Below, piece after piece: positions 24,996 through 33,019 of a stretch of DNA of 64,000 nt. The position numbers were made by a program, and so were the translations under genes. How positions within the stretch are numbered: the stretch's first letter is position 1; every line of letters begins with the position of its first letter. Under the pieces are notes generated by a model, which was not told the DNA's origin, did no database searches, and saw only the letters and a list, made by a program, of their open reading frames with translations. This DNA comes from Mucilaginibacter tolerans (GTDB taxonomy: Bacteria > Bacteroidota > Bacteroidia > Sphingobacteriales > Sphingobacteriaceae), in assembly GCF_030519375.1 (NCBI RefSeq), contig NZ_JAUMKB010000019.1, positions 1 through 64,000 of the forward strand, in the 5' to 3' direction.

Positions 24996-25577
24996 TTATT
25001 TCCCCGGATTTTCCTTTTTATACTCCTCATTCAAACCGACAAGCACGTCCTGTGTTACATCCAGGCTTTCATCGCCAAACAGCATTGCAGGGTTAGCTTT
25101 TGAGTAGGTAAGTACAATTTTGTAGCCTTTTGTTTTGCAGTAGGTTTTCAGGTAAGCTGCCAGTTTATCGTATAGTTTGGAGTTTTGGGCTTCTTGCTCA
25201 TCTTGTAATTGCTTAGCGGTATTTTGACTAAGCTCCTGTAAGTCCTGTTGTTTTTTTGCCAGGCGTTTTTCAGTTGCGGTACGCTGAGCCAGGTTCAGGC
25301 TGTTCGCACTTTTCTGGTAAGCAGCTACTTCTTTCTGGAAGGCCTGCCCTTTGGCAGCCAGTTCTGTTTGCGCGCCCTGCGATAAAGTTTGCAGCCTGGT
25401 TTTTATAGCTGCGTAATACGCGTATTTGCTCAGCAGGGTATCCGAGTTGATGTATACAATACCGCCTTTGTTATCGGTGCTTGGAGCAGGCGCAGTAGTG
25501 GCAGGTGCAGGAGCAGTTTGTGCATTAGCTGCAACAGTAGCCAGTATGATAGATAATGTGATGATTAATGATCTCAT
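24996..25577 (-). CDS. OmpH/Skp-family periplasmic chaperone-like protein
   Basis: From the ATG at 25577 the 193-aa product has a signal peptide (MRSLIITLSIILATVAANAQ). A Pro/Ala/Thr-rich linker (residues about 21-33) and a long coiled-coil region follow, typical of Skp/OmpH (GIVYINSDTLLSKY, then ALRTRLQTL-like helices). An in-frame ATG at 25631 would put 18 residues before the signal peptide and is less likely. Skp holds outer-membrane proteins during transit through the periplasm. In Bacteroidota several OmpH copies occur, often next to bamA; this one stands alone. Confidence 0.85.
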   Translation of the reverse strand: MRSLIITLSIILATVAANAQTAPAPATTAPAPSTDNKGGIVYINSDTLLSKYAYYAAIKTRLQTLSQGAQTELAAKGQAFQKEVAAYQKSANSLNLAQRTATEKRLAKKQQDLQELSQNTAKQLQDEQEAQNSKLYDKLAAYLKTYCKTKGYKIVLTYSKANPAMLFGDESLDVTQDVLVGLNEEYKKENPGK

Positions 25578-25785
25578 ATTATGTGCGTTTGGTAAAAGCT
25601 GCGAATTTACAGTTTTAAAATAAACGAGCAAATGATGAAGATTATTGGGTTGATGTGTTTCAGTGTTTTAAATGTGGGTATTCTTTGCGGGGAAACATTG
25701 AAACGAAGCAAGTATAAAAAGTGTGGTTTTTCACAAATATGGGTTTTTGTATCTTTAGCGAAACTAAACCAGTTCACTAATTTTT

Positions 25786-26259
25786 ATGAATGCTTTCTCA
25801 ATACACCATCAGCTTGCCTTTAAGGAATACAGAAGAATTTACTTCACACTTTTATACAATCAAGTATGGATGATTTTGATTCCCGTGGCTGCACTTCTGC
25901 TGATCCTTTCCGAAGTAATATTTCGACTTACTAAAAATTACGAGATATTAGGTAATGATTACTATCAGTTTGCTTTGACAATAATTTCTTTTGTAGCTAT
26001 TTGGACACCATTAATTTCGCTTTACCAAGTCAAGAGAAATTTTAAAAGTACCTATAAATTAAGTGAGCCAACTACATACGAGTTTTCAGATGAGGGGTAA
26101 ACTGCAACTGGTGTATCTTATGATAGTATATCGGATTGGTCAAAGGTTTACAAAGTTCAAATAATAAAGGGATGGCTGATACTAGATCATCGCCGTTATG
26201 CAGCGAATAGGGTAAAAATTGAACCCAGCAACGAGAATAATATCGAGGTGCTAAAGTAA
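25786..26259 (+). pseudogene. YcxB-like membrane protein gene interrupted by one in-frame stop
   Basis: The first part (25786-26100) encodes 104 aa with two membrane helices (about 26-46 and 60-80) and ends FSDEG-stop. The same frame continues without another stop for 52 codons to 26259, reading TATGVSYDSISDWSKVYKVQ and ending NNIEVLK. The combined protein fits the YcxB-like plan: two N-terminal helices, then a C-terminal domain with DEG...W..I/V-KV and a basic loop. One nonsense codon (TAA at 26098-26100) therefore separates two halves of one gene. It could be a recent mutation, a sequencing error or, less likely, readthrough. Confidence 0.72.
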
Positions 26260-26625
26260 TTCCTTAAGGCTGGTCATTTCAAAGCGAAACTTAAATGGTA
26301 AACCTTGTTTCGCTGTTCACTCCACTGAATCCAAACACACTGGAACGCCTGAAACAATTAAACACACCAGCCAAAACCTATAACGTAATACTCAAACGTG
26401 CAACCTTACTGCAGCTTCACCCCCGCTAGTGCGAGTATGACAGGCAGGACTAAGCGTAAAAGCTACCCGTAACTTTTATTTAGACACGAGTACCCCGAAC
26501 CCCGGCAATTTTGCGCTGCATACTCGCTCTGGTTAGAGGAAAAATGCCTCGTGGATAAAGCCAATATTTTGATATTTTCGTAATAAAACTCAAATTGAAC
26601 ATTTTACCAGATAAATCAATGAATT
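26260..26625. other. Intergenic region, no gene supported
   Basis: These 366 bases follow the interrupted YcxB-like gene. A 44-codon frame (26295-26429) has no homology signal or ribosome-binding site and is not called. The sequence is heterogeneous and has no clear repeat, RNA or promoter, so it may contain eroded coding sequence. Confidence 0.5.
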
Positions 26626-27033
26626 ATGAAATTAAAACTAATTGTATTGTTTTTTCTTTTATCTGCTTGCATTACTGCGTTTAGTCAGGAGAAGAACAAC
26701 ATTACTGCTGTTGAAAAAGGCCTGATTAAAGTATCTGTTATGTACCCTTATGCCGAAGGTAAAACCTTTAATATGGAGTATTATGAAAGTAAGCACATGC
26801 CTATGGTGGCAGCGTTTTTAGGATTAAACCTGGTTAAATACACCATTGAAAAAGGGCTTGCCAGTGGTATACCTAACCACCCCCTGCCTTTTATGGCTAT
26901 TGGCACATTTTATGTAAAAAGCCTGAGCGACTATCAAACCGCTATCGGGCCGCACAGAGACGCCATTCGAGCGGATTTTTCCAACTATACCAATATCAGT
27001 CCTGTTATTTTGGTAAGTGAGGTGGTAAAATAA
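26626..27033 (+). CDS. Secreted EthD-family protein
   Basis: This 135-aa protein begins with a signal peptide (MKLKLIVLFFLLSACITAFSQ). The mature part has the EthD dimeric ferredoxin-like alpha/beta-barrel pattern, including IKVSVMYPYAEGKTFNMEYY and YESKHMPMV, and ends VSEVVK. EthD proteins are typically cytosolic and linked to ether or aromatic degradation; a signal peptide on one is less common. It is a single gene, with a TGTTACA-word palindrome about 65 bases after its stop. Confidence 0.85.
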   Translation: MKLKLIVLFFLLSACITAFSQEKNNITAVEKGLIKVSVMYPYAEGKTFNMEYYESKHMPMVAAFLGLNLVKYTIEKGLASGIPNHPLPFMAIGTFYVKSLSDYQTAIGPHRDAIRADFSNYTNISPVILVSEVVK

Positions 27034-27096
27034 ATGTTATAACGGATGGCCTTCTCCGTACATTGACCGCTAAGGGTCTTTTTCAGGACGAGTCAT

Positions 27097-27123
27097 AGTG
27101 TTACACCTGTAACATGTAACACC
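27097..27123. repeat. TGTTACA-word inverted/tandem repeat
   Basis: AGTGTTACACCTGTAACATG, continuing to TAACACC, contains the word TGTAACA twice in tandem and its reverse complement once. The result is a short hairpin abutting the aminotransferase stop codon. Confidence 0.55.
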
Positions 27124-28379
27124 TATTTCAGCTTCGCCAATGCTTCTTTAATCCTTGGAACAACGCTTCGAATATCCTCCAGCGTACTTGCACCTACCGA
27201 TACACGGAACCAGTTGACCTCTTCTTCGGTACCAAATGCGGAGAATGGAACCAAAGCTACTTTGGCTTCTTTGATCAAATAGAAGTTAATATCGGTTGAG
27301 GTTTTAAGCACATCGCCGGCAGGAGTGGTTTTGCCTGCGTAATCTACTTTTATGGTAAGGTAGATAGCGCCCATTGGTTCAATAGAGTCGACATTATAGC
27401 CTTCGGACTTTAGTTGCTGAAAGCCTTCGTGCAGCGTATTCAGGCTGTTTTGCAGCTTTGTTTTGATGTCGGCCAGGTAGGCATTTACTTCGCCTTCGTC
27501 CTTCAGGAAATTAGCCATAGCCATTTGCTCTGGCTTTGGCGACCATGCACCCATGTGCCCCACTATGGCTTTCATATTATTGATCACCCCTGCCGGACCG
27601 AATCCCCAGCCCACACGTACACCTGTCGAAGCAAAGCATTTGGATGCGCCGTCAACAAATATCACATGGTCCTTCAGTTCAGGACGCAGGCTAACCGGGT
27701 TGAAGTGCTCATGATTCCCAAAAGTTAATTGAGAATAGATCTGATCGTAAAGCAGGTATAATGGCTTTTCGCCTGCTACGCGGCTTTTATTTTCGGCGAT
27801 TACCAAATCGCAGATTTCTTCCAGGTCCTTTTTGTTGAACATGGTGCCGGTAGGGTTCAACGGCGAACACAAAGCCAGCAAAGCAGCGCCTTTCAGATGC
27901 GGGCGAAGCTCGTCAGCCGTCGGCATAAAGTTATTTTCAGGCCTGGTCTCAATCATTACCGACTGGGCATTCAGCAAATCGCAATAATGATTATTGTTCC
28001 ACGACGGGGTAGGGAAAACCACCTTTTCGCCGGGGTTTACCACAGCCAGGTAGATAGAGTAGATCAGCGGACGTGACCCGCCGGAGATCAGTATCTGGTT
28101 GGGCTTATACTCTAAATCGTACCGTTTCTTCAAAAATTCCGAAACACTTTCGCGCAGGTTCAGCATACCATCAGCCGCAGGGTAGTTGGTTTGGTTGGCG
28201 TTGTAAGCCTCAATAATTCCTGCTTTTAATGGTGCCGGTATTGGGTAGATGCTGGAATCAAAATCGCCAATAGTAAGGTTGGCAATGTTTTGTCCCTGTC
28301 TTTTTAACTCATTGATCTCGCCTGCGATCTTGATAATTTCGGAGCCCCTTAAATTCTGGGCCAGTTTAGAAACGGTCAT
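27123..28379 (-). CDS. PLP-dependent class I/II aminotransferase
   Basis: This 418-aa fold-type I aminotransferase carries the PLP lysine at Lys247 in VDGASKCFASTGVRVGW, NPTG at 175-178, YDQIY with Asp212 and an Arg in STGVRVGW. Such enzymes interconvert amino acids and 2-oxoacids. The closest relatives by plan are the AspB/bacterial aspartate-type enzymes, but the substrate cannot be read from sequence alone. Its leader (28385-28480) is filled with ATGTGCAA tandem words. Confidence 0.92.
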   Translation of the reverse strand: MTVSKLAQNLRGSEIIKIAGEINELKRQGQNIANLTIGDFDSSIYPIPAPLKAGIIEAYNANQTNYPAADGMLNLRESVSEFLKKRYDLEYKPNQILISGGSRPLIYSIYLAVVNPGEKVVFPTPSWNNNHYCDLLNAQSVMIETRPENNFMPTADELRPHLKGAALLALCSPLNPTGTMFNKKDLEEICDLVIAENKSRVAGEKPLYLLYDQIYSQLTFGNHEHFNPVSLRPELKDHVIFVDGASKCFASTGVRVGWGFGPAGVINNMKAIVGHMGAWSPKPEQMAMANFLKDEGEVNAYLADIKTKLQNSLNTLHEGFQQLKSEGYNVDSIEPMGAIYLTIKVDYAGKTTPAGDVLKTSTDINFYLIKEAKVALVPFSAFGTEEEVNWFRVSVGASTLEDIRSVVPRIKEALAKLK

Positions 28380-28384
28380 TTCGG

Positions 28385-28480
28385 ATATGCAAATTTTGGA
28401 TGTGCAAATGTGCAGATTTTAATTTGAAGATGTGCAAATGTGCGGATATGCAAATGTGCAAATGTGACGATGTGCAGATG
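28385..28480 (-). repeat. ATGTGCAA-word tandem repeat array
   Basis: The sequence is made of variants of GATGTGCAAATGTGC and GATATGCAAATGTGC over roughly 95 bases, ending 5 bases from the aminotransferase start codon. It is a degenerate minisatellite; there are no evenly sized unique spacers, so it is not a CRISPR array. Confidence 0.8.
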
Positions 28481-28531
28481 TTGGACCTCAATAATTTAAT
28501 AATTCGAAATTGTATGTTCGAAATTCGAAAT

Positions 28532-28561
28532 AAAAAAAGCCATTCCGTACTGGAATGGCTT
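28532..28561 (-). terminator. Terminator of the PA2169-family gene
   Basis: AAGCCATTCC at 28537-28546 pairs perfectly with GGAATGGCTT at 28552-28561. On the minus strand it is followed by seven T (28532-28538). Confidence 0.9.
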
Positions 28562-28585
28562 CTACCATTATAATTAACTATGAAG

Positions 28586-29044
28586 TTAACTAGCGCTGTC
28601 GCGTAGCGATTTGATGCGGTCATGTGAAGCGTTAATGCTTTGCTGCTGACGAAGTAAAATCGGGATCACCTCGGCAGATAAATCGTTTTCAGGGGACAAG
28701 GCATCGCGGTAAGCTTTCTTGATGGCATCTTCGCCACGCTCACATTCTGCCAGGATGCCTTTGCGGTCGTGACCGGTAAACGATGCTTTAACGTCGATCC
28801 ATGCACGGTGTAGTGCACCGGTATTGCTCGTATCATTTTCGGCATGACCGCCTAAATGGTTTACTTCGTCGCGCAATTGCTGGCTGAACTGTTTACTTTC
28901 CAGCGAGCAATTCAGGAATATACCTTGAAGGTCCATATCGGTCGGATCAAGGTCCTGTGCCGCTTTCCCAAATCCCTCTGCACGGTCGTTATTGATCTCT
29001 ATCAGATCGTTTAAAACTTCAACTGATTTTTCGATGGTTTCCAT
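28586..29044 (-). CDS. PA2169-family four-helix-bundle protein (DUF2383)
   Basis: This 152-aa protein has the DUF2383/PA2169 plan: VEVLNDLIEINNDRAEGFGKAA, then LRDEVNHLGG, LHRAWIDVKASFTG, LAECERGEDAIKKAYRDAL and LLRQQQSINASHDRIKSLRD. These are ferritin-like helices, and members are stress-associated in several bacteria. No cofactor site is certain. It is a single gene closed by a strong terminator. Confidence 0.88.
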   Translation of the reverse strand: METIEKSVEVLNDLIEINNDRAEGFGKAAQDLDPTDMDLQGIFLNCSLESKQFSQQLRDEVNHLGGHAENDTSNTGALHRAWIDVKASFTGHDRKGILAECERGEDAIKKAYRDALSPENDLSAEVIPILLRQQQSINASHDRIKSLRDSAS

Positions 29045-29121
29045 AATGATAAATTTAATAAGTGTTCAATTGAAGAACACCCGGTTATCATTATGGTTTC
29101 ATAAATTAATTTTTAACTAAA

Positions 29122-30138
29122 TTATTTACCTAAATTGAACTGTTCGGCCAGGTATTGATACGATTTTAGTCTGTCGGCAAAATCCTCGGCAATAGTAACG
29201 GCGATGATTTCGTCCACGTCATAATCATCAGCGAGCTTGGTTAGCTGCTGTTTTATTTCGGCGGGTTTCCCGGTGATCATTCGTTTACGATGGTGTATCA
29301 TGCGTTCCAGCTCATACACGGTATAGTCTATGTCTTTAATATCGTCATAAGTCACCGGTAAAATTCCTTTGCCCTGCTCCAGTTGGTTAAAGCGGAACTC
29401 CATCAGTGCCTGGTGTTGGCGTATTTTTTCTTCATCTTCTGAACAGAAAACAAAGATGGCTACACTGGCGGCAGGTTCTGCGCGGTCTTCCGAGGGTTGG
29501 AAACGTTCGCGATAGCGCGCCACAGCTTCAGGCCCACCAATAGGGTTGATAAAATGGGCGAAGGATAATCCCATTCCAAAATGGGCAGCGAATAAACCGC
29601 TTTCGCCGCTTGAGCTCAGTAACCACATGTCAGGTACGGTTTGTATTTGGGGAATGGCCCTGATCTTTGACAAGGGCGTTCCCGGATCACCGCGATCATG
29701 GAAGTAATTGTTCAAATCATAAAGCTGGTTGACAAAGTCCTGTTCACGGAATTGGTTGGATGGGTTCAGCATAGCTGCAGTTAGCCTGTCGGTCCCCGGT
29801 GCACGGCCCATGCCCAGATCTACACGACCGGGGAACAAAGCTTCCAGCATACGGAAGTTCTCGGCAACCTTTAAGGCGCTGTGATTAGGCATCATCACAC
29901 CACCAGAGCCAATGCGGATGTTTTTGGTCTGACTACCTAAGTATGCCAATAAAACTTCGGGTGTTGAACCTGCAAGACTGCCGGTATTATGATGTTCGGA
30001 TACCCAAAAGCGGGTATAGCCTAACTGGTCGGTATAACGGGCAAGCTCGGCAGTTTCCTGTATAGCTTGCGCGGCAGTAACACCTTTACGTACCGGCGAT
30101 TGGTCCAATACGCTCAGGCGGATATGTTTTGTGCTCAT
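29122..30138 (-). CDS. LLM-class flavin-dependent oxidoreductase
   Basis: This 338-aa enzyme belongs to the bacterial luciferase-like family. Visible segments are RLSVLDQSPVRKGVT at the N-terminus, RFWVSEHHNTGSLAGSTPEVLLAYLGS, IRIGSGGVMMPNHSALKVAE and FPGRVDLGMGRAPGTD. Members use reduced FMN for monooxygenation. The specific substrate is unknown. It is probably monocistronic. Confidence 0.92.
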   Translation of the reverse strand: MSTKHIRLSVLDQSPVRKGVTAAQAIQETAELARYTDQLGYTRFWVSEHHNTGSLAGSTPEVLLAYLGSQTKNIRIGSGGVMMPNHSALKVAENFRMLEALFPGRVDLGMGRAPGTDRLTAAMLNPSNQFREQDFVNQLYDLNNYFHDRGDPGTPLSKIRAIPQIQTVPDMWLLSSSGESGLFAAHFGMGLSFAHFINPIGGPEAVARYRERFQPSEDRAEPAASVAIFVFCSEDEEKIRQHQALMEFRFNQLEQGKGILPVTYDDIKDIDYTVYELERMIHHRKRMITGKPAEIKQQLTKLADDYDVDEIIAVTIAEDFADRLKSYQYLAEQFNLGK

Positions 30139-30199
30139 AGATCAATAAAAACACAAAACTACAGAAGGGGTTGTGGACGGAATGTAAAGATTTAAAGCA

Positions 30200-30229
30200 A
30201 GACCGCCACACTAAATAGCATGGCAGTCT
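30200..30229 (-). terminator. Probable terminator of the lipoprotein gene
   Basis: AGACCGCCA at 30200-30208 pairs with TGGCAGTCT at 30221-30229, with one G-U pair on the minus RNA, followed by a short T-rich tract. It lies 27 bases past the stop codon. Confidence 0.5.
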
Positions 30230-30255
30230 GTGGTTTATTGTGAGTTGTCGTTAAT

Positions 30256-30906
30256 TTATTTAACAGTATAACCGGTAATGGTTTCCACTTCATATGGCGA
30301 TCCTGAAACACTGGTATCGTTTTCGATCATACCTACACCCTTTGCCAGGTAGATATCATAAACAGCAACGCTCTGAAAGCCGGTACCAAGATCATATTGA
30401 AGATCGATCTGCGTATGGATCACATTGTTAAAGGTCTTTCCATTCACAACTTTGGTTATGCCTTTTTCTTTGATGGTATTCACAGTTTTTGCGGGGACAC
30501 CGGCAACGGTACCGTTATCAGTCGGAGAGGTTGTCCAGCTATAGCCAACGTTCTGTTCATCGTTCCCCATTTGCAATTCTATGGTTATCCCTGCAGCAGC
30601 CGAGGTAGCACGGAATGAGTAAAAATGGTTGCTGGCATAAAAGTAACCCGTGCTTGTTCCCTTTGCTGGGGACACGCTGGTGCCTGCATAATAAGTCTTT
30701 CCGCCAATTATGCTTGTAGCGCCGGTCATTGTAATGGTCAGCTGACTGGAATTGCCGCCTACTACATCATTATAGGTCCATGTACTGCCGGAGCTAACCG
30801 GTAAGTAGCTGTCAGCCGAAGCTGATGGTCCCGGGTTATTCTTTTTGCTGCATCCTGCAGCAAGTATTGCCCCGCCAATAATCATTATCGCAAATATCTT
30901 TCTCAT
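30256..30906 (-). CDS. Lipoprotein of unknown function
   Basis: This 216-aa protein has a lipoprotein signal peptide ending LAAGC (Cys19), then a Ser/Lys/Asn-rich linker and a beta-rich domain of many Thr/Ser-rich strands (for example SSGSTWTYNDVVGG and VNTIKEKGITKVVNG). It is most likely anchored in the outer membrane. No enzymatic motif was recognised. The gene ends at a hairpin near 30200-30229. Confidence 0.75.
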   Translation of the reverse strand: MRKIFAIMIIGGAILAAGCSKKNNPGPSASADSYLPVSSGSTWTYNDVVGGNSSQLTITMTGATSIIGGKTYYAGTSVSPAKGTSTGYFYASNHFYSFRATSAAAGITIELQMGNDEQNVGYSWTTSPTDNGTVAGVPAKTVNTIKEKGITKVVNGKTFNNVIHTQIDLQYDLGTGFQSVAVYDIYLAKGVGMIENDTSVSGSPYEVETITGYTVK

Positions 30907-31047
30907 GCCCCCGAAGGTAGTTCAAGAAAAATGATAGGAAATGAATAAAGTTTCCACTTACTAACAATGACCGTTGATTGGGGTGATTGAATGATTTCGT
31001 TAATAGATAACTTTTCAATCTTAAAACATTCCAACTTTACAACAATA

Positions 31048-31509
31048 CTAGGCATTAAAATGGTACAGAAAAACCACTTCGCCTGTGTAAGCCGGCTTTT
31101 TCTGATCTTCAATCTCCATTTCAACACCAATTGTAGCCTTAGTGATGCCCCTTAAATTTACTATTGCTGCAAGCTTTGCTTTTAATCTTACACGCGTATC
31201 CACCAATACGGGCTGCCCGAATTTGATGTTGTCAATAGCATAATTGATCTGCATCTTCAGGTTTTGCACGTCTGCTATCTGGTGCCAGAAGTAGGGCAGC
31301 AACGAAACAGTCAAATACCCATGCGCGATGGTTGCTCCAAAGGGACCTTCATTTTTAGCCTTTTCCTCGTCAGTATGTATCCACTGGTGGTCCAGCGTTG
31401 CATCGGCAAACTGGTTGATCTGCTGTTGGGTGATGGTATGCCAGTCGGATATCCCCAGTTCCTGACCTAAATAAGATTCAAATTCAGCATGATCTTTAAT
31501 AATTATCAT
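31048..31509 (-). CDS. MaoC-like hot-dog dehydratase
   Basis: This 153-aa protein has the R-specific hydratase 2 motif: FADATLDHQWIHTDEEKAK with the likely catalytic Asp/His pair, then GATIAHGYLTVSLLP. MaoC-like enzymes hydrate enoyl-CoA or enoyl-ACP. The length is that of single-domain members. It is isolated; the desaturase gene lies upstream on the same strand, separated by a terminator. A role in fatty-acid or polyketide-type metabolism is likely. Confidence 0.88.
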   Translation of the reverse strand: MIIIKDHAEFESYLGQELGISDWHTITQQQINQFADATLDHQWIHTDEEKAKNEGPFGATIAHGYLTVSLLPYFWHQIADVQNLKMQINYAIDNIKFGQPVLVDTRVRLKAKLAAIVNLRGITKATIGVEMEIEDQKKPAYTGEVVFLYHFNA

Positions 31510-31633
31510 TTTGTTGGTTGTTGATTTGAGTGAATGACGGCGTTAGTGCGGGGTAAAAATAACAAATGGAGGGGGATTTAAAAATCATTGGGAATACTAT
31601 CCAGGATGAAGTTAAACCTAAATTGAAGTAATT
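31510..31633. other. Intergenic, no gene seen
   Basis: This AT-rich stretch upstream of the MaoC gene presumably holds its promoter. No clear consensus, RNA or repeat was recognised. Confidence 0.35.
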
Positions 31634-31661
31634 AAAAAAAGCGGGTAACAGGTTTAACCGC
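31634..31661 (-). terminator. Terminator of the small-protein/desaturase transcript
   Basis: GCGG-TAA arms at 31641-31648 and 31654-31661 form a hairpin with one mismatch, followed on the minus strand by seven T (31634-31640). It lies about 190 bases past the stop codon of the 43-aa gene. Confidence 0.7.
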
Positions 31662-31807
31662 ATTAATCAGAATTTAATGATGAAAGGATAGGAAAATTAA
31701 AGCGGGTGTAAAAGATTTTTTGCGGGGGCGCGGAGGCCCAGCCTTGCAAATGCTACACCGCTGATTTAAGGAAGCCCGGAGGCAAATTTGAGGGCATAGC
31801 CCTGCCT

Positions 31808-31829
31808 CAGTTGGGTATATACCCAACTG
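31808..31829. repeat. Perfect 22-base palindrome
   Basis: CAGTTGGGTAT (31808-31818) is followed directly by its exact reverse complement. It lies in the probable 3' untranslated region of the 43-aa gene and is not followed by a T tract. It could be a protein-binding dyad or an RNA hairpin. Confidence 0.7.
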
Positions 31830-31851
31830 CAGAGTCCGATAGATAACGTGT

Positions 31852-31983
31852 CTACTTCTTTCTGCCTATAGCAATCTCGTCTCTGGAGACGGTTTGTTTT
31901 CCGGCCTGGTAATCGGACACCATTTTTTTACCCACTGCAGCCGGGGCCTTTTTTACATTTTTACCGCCTTTATCTTTACTCAT
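31852..31983 (-). CDS. Small basic protein with SDYQA motif (paralog of 3759-3893)
   Basis: This 43-aa protein begins MSKDKGGKNVKKAPAAVGKK, continues MVSDYQAGKQTVSRDE and ends IAIGRKK. It shares MSKD, KKAP, SDYQA-x-K and VS with the 44-aa protein at 3759-3893. Recurrence of this plan 28 kb away supports both as genes. It lies 18 bases downstream of the desaturase gene on the same strand and is probably co-transcribed with it. Function is unknown; the composition suggests binding to nucleic acid or membrane. Confidence 0.72.
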   Translation of the reverse strand: MSKDKGGKNVKKAPAAVGKKMVSDYQAGKQTVSRDEIAIGRKK

Positions 31984-32001
31984 GATAGCTTGTTTTTATA
32001 G

Positions 32002-32733
32002 TTAATATGTCTTTCTTAAAGTAATGATGCGCATCCAGTGCATCAGTTTCATCACCGGGTAAACCGGGTCAATCTCGAACCAGCGTTCACCAAAGTTGGC
32101 GCTGTTCGGATGTTTATGGTGATTATTCTGGAACAATTCGCCGAGCATCAAAAAGTCAAACGGCGTGGTGTTTTTTGATTTATCATTATTGTCGAAATTC
32201 CTGTAGCCATATTTGTGACCGCACCAGTTAACTATAGCGCCATGTATGGGTCCCATCATAAAGTGTATCGGTAATAGCAGGAACAACCACCAGTGCGCCG
32301 CAAAAAAGATGTAAAAGGTGGTGTAAGCAGCGCCAAATATTAAACGGGAAGCAATCGAAGAACCCATACGGTCAATTAGCGGCCATTCAGGATAATGACC
32401 GGGGAACTTCGCTTCAGGATCTTTAATGCGTTTCACATAATCACCAAAAGTGCTGATCGTTGCTTTCATCATCTGATAGATATCTACGAAAAAATGAGGT
32501 GAGTGCGGGTCCTGGGCGGTATCGCTGTAGGCATGATGGGCGCGGTGCATCAGCGCATAGGCACGCGGGTTTAAGAAAGATGTGCCTTCAAAAAGATAGG
32601 CCATCAGATAAAAGATACGCTCCCAGGTCTTACTGGTTGTAAACATCCGGTGCGAGGCATAACGGTGCTGGAAGAAGGTTTGAAAAAACAGCGATAGAAA
32701 CCAGTGCGCTATAAAAAAAACTAAAATGATCAT
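32002..32733 (-). CDS. Acyl-CoA/acyl-lipid fatty-acid desaturase
   Basis: This 243-aa integral-membrane desaturase has the three histidine boxes of the family: HRYASH at 23-28, HRAHH at 63-67 and NNHHKHP near 204-210. Four hydrophobic segments flank them. It introduces a cis double bond into acyl chains (delta-9 type), probably to keep membranes fluid at low temperature. It is shorter than many desaturases, but all the boxes are present. The 43-aa basic protein gene follows directly. Confidence 0.92.
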   Translation of the reverse strand: MIILVFFIAHWFLSLFFQTFFQHRYASHRMFTTSKTWERIFYLMAYLFEGTSFLNPRAYALMHRAHHAYSDTAQDPHSPHFFVDIYQMMKATISTFGDYVKRIKDPEAKFPGHYPEWPLIDRMGSSIASRLIFGAAYTTFYIFFAAHWWLFLLLPIHFMMGPIHGAIVNWCGHKYGYRNFDNNDKSKNTTPFDFLMLGELFQNNHHKHPNSANFGERWFEIDPVYPVMKLMHWMRIITLRKTY

Positions 32734-33019
32734 AAAACTAAAATAAATTACTGTGTATCAACACAGGGTTAGAATCGATAAGAAGCGGGGAAAGGTTTTA
32801 TATTCCTGTCAACCTGGACTGCTTGAGCGTAGACGCAACATGAGTTTTGGAATGCGTCTGGAAAACGAGTGTATAAACTGTTTTGACTAAATGCAGGTGC
32901 TTTTTATTGAAGATATATTTATTTAACGCCGTAGAGCAGCATTTGTTTTACGTCTCTGCGAGAAACTCTGAGGAGAGAAAGGCCTAACAGAAAATAAGTA
33001 ATACGGAATAAAATTTTGA
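32734..33019. other. Intergenic region with a CTCTGCG-word stretch
   Basis: These 286 bases separate two minus-strand genes. The segment around 32951-32985 (GTCTCTGCGAGAAACTCTGA) resembles a CTCTGCG-type dispersed intergenic repeat. No coding or RNA feature was found. Confidence 0.4.

Noticed and set aside
25632-25823. 63-codon plus-strand frame between OmpH and the YcxB-like gene
   Set aside because: It starts inside the probable promoter region of the OmpH gene, has an unstructured composition rich in Cys and Phe, and runs into the real 25786 start. It looks like a chance frame.
26295-26429. 44-codon frame starting MVNLVSLFTPLNPN
   Set aside because: No promoter, recognisable family or coding pattern supports it; it lies in a heterogeneous gap after an interrupted gene.
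28385-28480. Possible CRISPR array at the ATGTGCAA repeats
   Set aside because: Units are degenerate, with no spacers of uniform length, and no cas genes are in the window.
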